Shown here: in pieces, positions 59,401 to 64,000 of the stretch
Layout of the letters: each line of letters opens with the position of its first letter
Numbering within the stretch: position 1 is the stretch's first letter
Origin: Hexactinellida sp. DTS-2022
Lineage: Eukaryota; Porifera; Hexactinellida
Direction of reading: 5' to 3'
Assembly (NCBI GenBank): GCA_028753945.1
Contig: JAPNXP010000018.1
Span: 248,001-312,000, forward strand
Length of the DNA stretch: 64,000 nt
Notes under the pieces: model-generated
The model's database searches: none
What the model saw: the letters and a program-made list of their open reading frames with translations, nothing else
Told to the model about the DNA's origin: nothing
Position numbers and translations under genes: made by a program

Positions 59401-62400
59401 GCGTAACACGATTATTTAGGTATTTATGTGGCTTTAATTCCGATAGCTTATTTGTAGCTAAATTGACAGTTTTGGATTTAGGCTTAAAAGAACGAGAGAA
59501 GAAACTTAGTTTTTCTCGTTTGCTTTTTGATTTCTTCTTTTTCATTTCGATATTTTGATTTTCCTGTTTTACAAATTCCGCTTTTTGGAAGTTTTTCTGT
59601 AAATTAATTTCTCGGTTTAAAATACAGGAATCGTCAAATGCTCGTTGCGAAATTAAATTCGATCCCAATTGCGGTTTAACTTCAGTTAGTTGAGCACACG
59701 AAACAGACCTAGCCAACCTATAATTAGTTCCACGTATATTAAGCTGCTCCATTCGATCAATCGGAATTACAGGAATCTTAGTTCCAAATTCGAATTTATC
59801 TATTTTATCCACGAATGTCTCTATATTCAAGTCGAATACTTTTTGAAGAATCTGGCAATTACCCTGATCCCTTAATTCGAGGCTATTTTCAGGCGAATTC
59901 GTTTGTAATTCAGCGCACATATTTACTTGTTTGTTTATTTGTTTTATGTTTACTTGTCCAAGATTCGCAATCACCTCATTAATCCCTTCCGACATTTTAA
60001 AATCAACTTTAAAATTCGGTTTTGCTTTCTCTAAAATACTCAATTCCTCTCTGGCTTCCCTCAACAGTTTAAATCCCCAAGTATTGTCTCGTATTTCGGT
60101 ATTAGCGTGTGCTATGGTATGCTGAACATCCTCAATTCTACCATTCCATTGCTTCAAAGCGGTTACTATGCTCCCTCTTACTTCGTCGACTCTGTACATT
60201 AAATCGGCTTCTCTCTCATCGAGTGAAATATGTAAAGATTGAAAAGCATTTTGTATTTCTGTGCGTAAAAATTCAACTTTAACTAATGAGTTGTCACAGA
60301 TTTTGTCCCTTTTAGCCATTTGAATTAACTTGTTATACACAAATATATTATTACAGAATTTAGATACTCGTAGAAATTTTAATCTTACACGTTATTATTT
60401 GGCTACTAATAGCCTAATGAGATTAATTCATAATAATTATATACAATGATAAAGTTTGATATTGGATATGACTCTTTGAATAAATTAAATTGAAAAGTAA
60501 TGATTTTATGATCAAATGTAGTCATTTAAATTTAAGTACCAGGTATAGTATGCTTACCGTTTGCAAATTACAACTAAGTTTGAATAAATCTTACATTTGG
60601 GGTCGATTATTTGCTTATTTAAGTTTGTATGCTTATTTAAGTTTGTATCAAATAAATCGTAATTAAGCTAATAGAGGTTTCGTTTGCATATTTGTAAGAG
60701 GACTGTCGAAATTGTTCGAATTTTCTGGAATTCGTATTAACCGGAGTCACTTGCATACAATTTGTATAGGGTAATTAAACCTTGTACTCCTTAGCCGATA
60801 TTTCCCTTATCCGTATTCCTATTAAAGAGAGTCTACTGTATTTGTAAAATCCATCGCTAATTAACCAAAAACAAATGTCATTTACAGTATTTCCCCGAAT
60901 AAGCGTTGGGTCAATAAAATGGCATTTGTATTACAAAATTAATACCATTAGTTTCTAATGAAGTGTAAATACATTTATTTATGCAATTTAGGTATGTTTA
61001 CTGTCGCTGAGAACCATTATAATCCATCTAAATAATATTATCCTGGATTTTTCTAAAAAACTGAGGTAAATTTGACCCACGAGTATTCGGGGAATCATGG
61101 TAATTCCAGACACAACTACAATACTATAAAGTTGTTTATTTAAAACAACAAACCATTAATTAACCATAATATTATGTCTCTATAGAGATTGCATAATAAT
61201 ACTACGTAATACTGACATATAATATTGTAATGGAATAATGGAATATTATACAGTCAACTCCGCTAAATTGGGTTACATTTATCCTAGGGTAGTTTGACTG
61301 AAAATATATTACTAGATATGAATACTATATACATCTATAATATACTACAGTGAAATTAAATACATTTACATTACAAATTAAACGAATACCTATATAGAAA
61401 ATCTTGATTTAATTAAACGAATATTAAGCCAATTCACCAAATTTGAAATCGATTAACCAAAATTAAAAAATTGGACACAAATATGTTCCATTTATCCAAA
61501 TTAGCATTACTGACTGATTAAACCTGTTTATCTAAACATAACAAATAACAAATACCTTTTTCTCAATACTGTGAAATAAGTGTACAAGAGTTTCACTGAC
61601 ATCTAAAATAGGATTTTTAGCTGTCAGACTTCTAATTGAGTAGAATACTGTGTCCAGATAGTATTGCTATAAATAGAACACAATTATACATTCCTGGGGT
61701 AACTATAGTGATAACGGAATATGCTCAAGTTGTTGGGAGTACACAAATACTTATTACAGTAGACTCTGTTAATAGGAACACGGATAAGGGGAATATCGGT
61801 TAAGGAGTACAAGGTTAATTCCCCTAGCCTATACAAATGCATGCAAGTGACTCCGGTTAATACGAATTCCGGATAATACGAACAATTACGACGGTCCCCA
61901 GGTGTATGTATAAATTAATGAGAGTCTGCTGCATTAACATAAATGGTGTATTCGGATGATATAAATTGGAAAACGAATCAGTCCTATTAACTGAACTATA
62001 CATCCCAGAGTTTCATAATACAGTGGATACCGGTTATAAGAACATCGTCGGGAACTGCATATAATGTTCTTATAAGCGGCATAATTATATAGGGCATATG
62101 GCAACCGTTCTCCAGTAGAATGTCCTTATATCCGGTGTCCTTATAACCGGTGTCCTTATATCCGACATGTTCTTATAACCGGCATGTCCTTATATCCGGT
62201 GTTCTTATAACCGGCATGTCCTTATAACCGACATCTACTGTACCTGGTTATAAGATAGAACAGATAACTGAGTGTAGGTAGATCCGTTGTTAGGAGATAG
62301 TTGTTGAGCTTTCTGATAGTATCTAGATACGTATAGAATCTATAGATATAGGGTGTGTTTGTTTGTTTGTTTGTTTGTTTGTTTGTTTGTTTGTTTGTTT

Positions 62401-63920
62401 GATTGTTTGTTTGTTTGTTTGATAATCCAGGCACGTACTAACCCAGGTACGTTATAACCGGGTTCTACTGTACCGTAACATTAACTTGTGATTAGGCGTA
62501 TTAATATTGGATCATACACTGATTAGGAGCGCATTTACAAACGCCTGTATAATACACTGTTATAACCGGGTTCCACTGTACTTACCCTATGACAGTTGCC
62601 CAATCATATTCCCGGCTGGCTCCCACATCTGGAGTTCTCTCCCGCAGCACCAATAGGCACACTAGGATATCTCCCAGAGCTAGGTAGCAATGGTGACAGG
62701 TCAATGCGCCTCTCATTATCTATACGATACATACAGTAGAGCCTGTCTATAACAGGCAATATTAATACAGTGAACTCCCGTTATAACCAAGTCGGATATA
62801 ACGAAATAACCGCTTATAACGAAATGAAGATTTTCCCCCAGAGCACTAAATGTATTAATTATCATCCGCTTATAACGAATATCCGGATATAACGAAGGGA
62901 TTTACAGGTCCCAAGCACTTCGTTATAACGAGAGTTTACTATTCGAGAGGTAAATAAACAATCCAATTTTTATTTAAAGTGTAATTCTCTTTTTTGAGCT
63001 AAATTCTGGGTAAATACAAATAAATTATATCATATTTTAACACCTACGTAAAACAGCTAAATATGGAACACTATATAGTGTCCATATAGAAAATTATCTC
63101 TCTGTATATGGAACTAATAAAGGCACCTTTTTCTGTTCAGTTTCAGATTGAATCGAGTTAATATTATCCACAATTGAGAGAGAAAAGCTGTAATTCGATT
63201 GGACGGAGCTAATCAAGGCAGCGTAATAGTCTCGCATAGAAATAAGGAATGAAAAGAACTGTTTGGAATATTCTAGAACAAGAATAGGGAAAAATATAGA
63301 ATTAGTAAAAACACCAAATAATAGAGTGAAAACTGTATAAAGTGAACTGATATACAGTAGAACCTCGTTAATACGAACACCAACGGACGGTAAAATTTGT
63401 CCGCTTTATCCGGAGTTCGTATTAACCGGAGTAATACCCATTGAATAGCCATTGTAGGGACCTGATTTTGTGGAACTGTTTGTTCGTATTAACCAGGGGC
63501 GCCCGCAGGCATACGCACTATACGCACGTGCGTATAGTAAATTTTATCTGTTAATTAATTTTAACACTCTTTTGTGCTAAGATTTTTTGAAATTAGTCAC
63601 AAGACTCATGAGTTTGGAAATTGGATACAGAAACTTCCTGAAAAAACATATTGTGCGTACATTAATTTTTAACCTGCGGGCGTCCCTGGTATTAACTGTG
63701 TTCGTATTAACTGTGTTCGTACTAACGAGGTTCTACTGTAATTGTTCCTTAATATAGAGATCGCTATATATTCCTACCATTGGATGATCTCGACTTTTCT
63801 TTGAGAGATTCTATAACCACAAATACGCCTTTATGCCACAATTCGTGCTCTACAGGATGGGATTCACAGAACGCATAATCTGTGTGTATTATTTGAGCAG
63901 CCAGATCACACATCTCATCA
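50158..63920 (-). CDS. SMG6: SMG6 (EST1A)-like nonsense-mediated-decay endonuclease, 3' 19 exons
   Basis: Exons: 63778-63920, 63127-63272, 62586-62719, 62244-62322, 61556-61666, 54502-54567, 54305-54442, 54050-54111, 53829-53991 (or to 54009), 53529-53608, 53288-53359, 52697-52874, 52303-52482, 52054-52109, 51598-51839, 51024-51099, 50765-50885, 50573-50639, 50158-50279. All are GT-AG and in phase; 744 codons. The first five encode the EST1 TPR region (LDTVFYSIRSLTAKNPIL). The middle exons encode the second helical part (WEDQLLSGCVL). The last five encode the PIN nuclease (IVPDTNCF, NDDLIL, LLTSDRNLRLKAV). SMG6 cuts mRNA near premature stops, and the three PIN aspartates are present. The family usually has DD where this has SD, but the second D remains. 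A TAG near 52052 is avoided because the donor lies inside it (TA|gttagt, rejoined as TAT). The N-terminus is outside the window. Exons 53288-53608 are the least certain. Confidence 0.9.
50303..50460. mobile_element. MITE, GGTTAAGGAGTACAAGGTTA family, in SMG6's last intron
   Basis: Internal words gttaataggaacacggataa and tgcatgcaagtgactccgg. The left end lies ~25 bp upstream (on the gene) of the last exon acceptor. Confidence 0.75.
50640..50760. repeat. AAC/AAAC/AAAAC low-complexity tract in SMG6 intron
   Basis: Irregular caaaaac/aacaac units. The open frame over it is simple-sequence read-through. Confidence 0.85.
50895..50980. repeat. CAAC / (CAAA)n microsatellite in SMG6 intron
   Basis: aaccaacc units, then about eight caaa units. 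Confidence 0.9.
51476..51575. mobile_element. MITE, CAGTTGACTCCGCTTAATAG family, 22 bp from an SMG6 exon
   Basis: Inverted ends CAGTTGACTCCGCTTAATAG and TTAAGCGGAGTCGACTG, flanked by TA on both sides. Confidence 0.9.
51893..52002. mobile_element. Short foldback, CAACCGTTAATTCGAAC family
   Basis: Ends ggcaaccgttaattcgaact and gttcgaattaacgggtgttg, with internal aattcgctaattcgacc. It lies between two SMG6 exons. Confidence 0.75.
52493..52550. repeat. (AAAT)n/(AAAG)n microsatellite in SMG6 intron
   Basis: Four aaat units, then ~9 aaag/aaat-related units. Confidence 0.85.
52985..53235. mobile_element. Two tandem partial CGTTATAAC-family MITEs in SMG6 intron
   Basis: The first segment ends GGTATAACGGGAGTTCATTG (~53137). 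A second copy of the right half follows (taatgcatttagtgctcagg ... ggttataacggaagtttac). Confidence 0.75.
53433..53523. repeat. (TTG)n microsatellite in SMG6 intron
   Basis: About 28 ttg units interrupted by tgtg, next to the donor of the 53529-53608 exon. Confidence 0.95.
53675..53835. repeat. TAGACGGTCTA-type foldback overlapping an SMG6 exon end
   Basis: ccttatatgtagacggtcta at the left and tagacggtctacaatttcc at the right enclose a gtagaccgtatatat centre. The donor of the 53829-53991 exon lies inside the right copy. Confidence 0.6.
54129..54289. mobile_element. MITE, GTAGACTCTCGTTAATAGG family, in SMG6 intron
   Basis: Opens gtagactctcgttaatagga and closes ccgtgtttctattaacagag, with the accttgtactccttaaccga core reversed relative to 19956-20132. 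Confidence 0.8.
54701..54873. mobile_element. MITE, CAGTAGAACCTCATTAATAC family, TA-flanked
   Basis: Termini CAGTAGAACCTCATTAATAC and GTACTAAGAGGCTCTACTG, in the large SMG6 intron. Confidence 0.9.
55330..55977 (-). CDS. Coiled-coil protein, TRIM-like N-terminal module only, nested in an SMG6 intron
   Basis: Single exon, 215 aa, complete from ATG to stop. Residues ~8-75 are strongly helical with a heptad-like pattern (INRIRIIILNKF, DRERRLLKELD). Residues 100-118 carry the motif that ends DRIGSI, aligning with SRLGEI in the NHL protein and SNLGEI in the CAP-Gly proteins. The C-terminal ~95 residues are basic and Ser/Thr-rich with no known domain. It may be a truncated relative of those proteins or a stand-alone adaptor. 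It lies on the same strand as its host gene SMG6. A (gttgtt) tract follows the stop. Function unknown. Confidence 0.75.
   Translation of the reverse strand: MEHQQTPEQFLSEINRIRIIILNKFSEMKTALFDRERRLLKELDIIQNTFEIQLNLYKKQVQICKNSISNLDELRTTEIYFPQLIEERQTAESLKPRKKIQFRITPNITSILDRIGSIKVTDNNPNTRRKPTYGEERESQLFKLARKRSKDDFDLTQIRKPLSLEIKNTFSAPELQISGREFRRGDYHPLKKNKIVLSNLSQMTFPSKHSSPSAL
55978..56340. other. 5' flank of the nested coiled-coil gene
   Basis: AT-rich. No repeat family or exon recognised. Confidence 0.5.
56341..56512. mobile_element. MITE, GTACTCCTTAACCGATATTT family, in SMG6 intron
   Basis: Shares ggaacaccaggggaccgtct, tccggaatttgtattaacc and tgcatgcatttgtataggc with 19956-20132 in the opposite orientation. 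Closes gttcctattaacgagagtct. Confidence 0.8.
56513..57623. other. 5' region of CAP-Gly-like gene 1, with repeat fragments
   Basis: AT-rich. At 57147-57450 an interrupted GTCGAAAC-type MITE (left part ctggctttttctaaccaatt, right part aatcgtttcgac) surrounds an inverted copy of the 49307-49490 segment (gtttctattcccccatcac, (CAAA)n). No other gene seen. Confidence 0.6.
57624..58790 (+). CDS. Coiled-coil + divergent CAP-Gly-like protein, paralog 1 (nested, antisense to SMG6)
   Basis: Single exon, 388 aa. Residues ~12-100 form a coiled coil (RIKLQSLHILLDERESDL). Residues 103-123 are the module ending SNLGEI that is shared with the NHL and short coiled-coil proteins. A long disordered basic linker follows. 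The C-terminal ~59 residues (330-388) resemble a CAP-Gly domain: GTLRCVV, PIVGIELD, then GDCDG, RFFK and a final RVRI strand. CAP-Gly domains bind C-terminal EEY/F tails of tubulin and EB proteins through a GKNDG motif; here that motif is reduced to GDCDG, so the usual ligand is doubtful. Its paralog lies tail to tail 404 bp away. Function unknown; a microtubule link is inference. Confidence 0.8.
   Translation: MTKREMFYDSSLSKVESIRKDIRIKLQSLHILLDERESDLIHRLDEVKGSIVTALEEWNASVKDAEYTITQANSGIRNNKWNSQLENEAKEDLKCLEKNKPTFEINFKLRGDMENVISNLGEINMKQINKQTNTRHEIESVYISENIFDIMLKGNMQCPILQKQVEDKYRISMLAFRGNINTGKVIENVLMPKKLSRSLSCAELNTTEYTKRHTMGPACNRRAFDDSYISKNMIVKPLPKPIKLTEPIENLKFEIKEKANGFIWHRGARNNPNRNANKHQFKKRPFSTSFAGKDSSLSCAMYKLTEIKIENYLAERVTVDLRRNKDKQVNGTLRCVVNKGAKMPIVGIELDTNDGDCDGCFGNTRFFKTKANKACFITANRVRIIISM
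58871..58891. repeat. (GTTT)n microsatellite
   Basis: Five gttt units between the two CAP-Gly-like genes. Confidence 0.85.
59195..60319 (-). CDS. Coiled-coil + divergent CAP-Gly-like protein, paralog 2 (nested in SMG6)
   Basis: Single exon, 374 aa. The start is set at MAKRDK to match MTKREM of paralog 1; an in-frame ATG lies 7 codons upstream (60340). Coiled coil ~10-100 (SLHISLDEREADLMYRVDEV), the module ending ANLGQVNIKQINKQ, then a Lys-rich linker (KKKKSKSKREK). The CAP-Gly-like end spans 318-374: PIVGVELD, then GTSNG in place of GKNDG, YFK, and a final KVCIMI. The two paralogs agree best at both ends and poorly in the linker, as expected if only the coiled coil, module and CAP-Gly are constrained. 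It is inverted relative to paralog 1. Confidence 0.8.
   Translation of the reverse strand: MAKRDKICDNSLVKVEFLRTEIQNAFQSLHISLDEREADLMYRVDEVRGSIVTALKQWNGRIEDVQHTIAHANTEIRDNTWGFKLLREAREELSILEKAKPNFKVDFKMSEGINEVIANLGQVNIKQINKQVNMCAELQTNSPENSLELRDQGNCQILQKVFDLNIETFVDKIDKFEFGTKIPVIPIDRMEQLNIRGTNYRLARSVSCAQLTEVKPQLGSNLISQRAFDDSCILNREINLQKNFQKAEFVKQENQNIEMKKKKSKSKREKLSFFSRSFKPKSKTVNLATNKLSELKPHKYLNNRVTLTSRWNKNKQVHGILKCVVSRGVKTPIVGVELDTKDGTSNGYFEGIQYFKTENHKAYFLSADKVCIMI
60341..61555. other. SMG6 intron with degraded MITEs
   Basis: A partial GTACTCCTTAGCCGATATTT-family element (about 60684-60842). Two fragments with gaataagcgttgggtc and cacgagtattcgggga at 60893-60920 and 61077-61100 look like the ends of another foldback. 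No exon seen. Confidence 0.55.
61757..61935. mobile_element. MITE, GGTTAAGGAGTACAAGGTTA family, in SMG6 intron
   Basis: Begins cagtagactctgttaatagg. The right end has decayed (ggtgtatgtataaattaatgagagtctgctg). Confidence 0.8.
62021..62240. mobile_element. MITE, GCCGGTTATAAG family, abutting an SMG6 splice donor
   Basis: CAGTGGATACCGGTTATAAG to GACATCTACTG. The right half repeats tccttatatccggtgtcc several times. The right end (62240) is 4 bases from the last base of the 62244-62322 exon, so the donor reads GT-A-CAGTAGATG. Confidence 0.9.
62355..62422. repeat. (GTTT)n microsatellite in SMG6 intron
   Basis: About 16 gttt units with one gatt interruption, ~35 bp from the 62244-62322 exon. Confidence 0.95.
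62771..62942. mobile_element. MITE, CGTTATAACCAAGTCGG family, in SMG6 intron
   Basis: CAGTGAACTCCCGTTATAAC to CGTTATAACGAGAGTTTACT, with internal cgaatatccggatataacga. Confidence 0.9.
63355..63738. mobile_element. MITE, CAGTAGAACCTCGTTAATAC family, split by a second element
   Basis: Outer ends CAGTAGAACCTCGTTAATAC and ACTAACGAGGTTCTACTG are separated by 384 bp instead of the usual ~184, because 63494-63688 is inserted. Confidence 0.95.
63494..63688. mobile_element. hAT-like non-autonomous element with 8-bp target duplication
   Basis: The 195-bp element runs from CAGGGGCGCCCGCAGG to CCTGCGGGCGTCCCTG (terminal inverted repeats). The 8 bases GTATTAAC are repeated exactly on both sides (63486-63493 and 63689-63696). 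An 8-bp target duplication and CAGGG ends are typical of hAT elements. Inner words catacgcactatacgcac / gtgcgtatag form another hairpin. Confidence 0.95.
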
Positions 63921-64000
63921 CTATAGAAGTGAAATATAAACAATAAAATAGCTAACATTAGGCCATATAAAATAAATAACTTGTTTATCATCCCCGTTCG

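Overview
This is a stretch of animal nuclear genome: AT-rich, intron-bearing and full of repeats. Metazoan genes are present (tetraspanin, ER-luminal torsins, MOSPD2, VPS35, SMG6, ALG11), introns are often short, and NHL and coiled-coil proteins resemble those expanded in sponges. A demosponge such as Amphimedon is my best guess. That is inference and was not checked against any database.

Layout. 1-8640 is a satellite of ~154-bp monomers with a 2,769-bp higher-order period. 7860-12738 and 14254-18940 are two nearly identical copies of a segment (offset 6,394 bp). Each carries satellite, the last two exons of a MOSPD2-like gene and a ~2-kb element with ~250-bp terminal inverted repeats. Between them lie one orphan VPS35-like exon (12824-13058) and a second satellite array built of dimers. 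The rest of MOSPD2 runs on the minus strand to 22480. 22731-25517 holds an intact NHL-repeat gene flanked by ~650-bp inverted arms. Then come, all on the minus strand, ALG11, two tandem torsin-like AAA+ genes with an unusual Walker B motif, and a tetraspanin.

35299-47436 is a tandem triplication of a four-exon, secreted, pepsin-like aspartic protease, followed by an inverted broken fourth copy (48334-48656). 50158-63920 is the 3' part of SMG6, the nonsense-mediated-decay endonuclease, on the minus strand. I traced 19 exons that stay in phase through the EST1 and PIN domains; the N-terminus lies beyond the window. Its largest intron (~7 kb) holds three single-exon genes: one coiled-coil protein and two tail-to-tail coiled-coil plus CAP-Gly-like paralogs.

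Most of the remaining DNA is short foldback (MITE-like) elements. Several related families share termini of the form CAGT-purine-GAnnC and insert at TA. There are clear filled/empty sites, nested insertions (including one hAT-like insertion with a perfect 8-bp target duplication) and elements lying against splice sites. No prokaryotic, viral, CRISPR or rRNA/tRNA feature was recognised.
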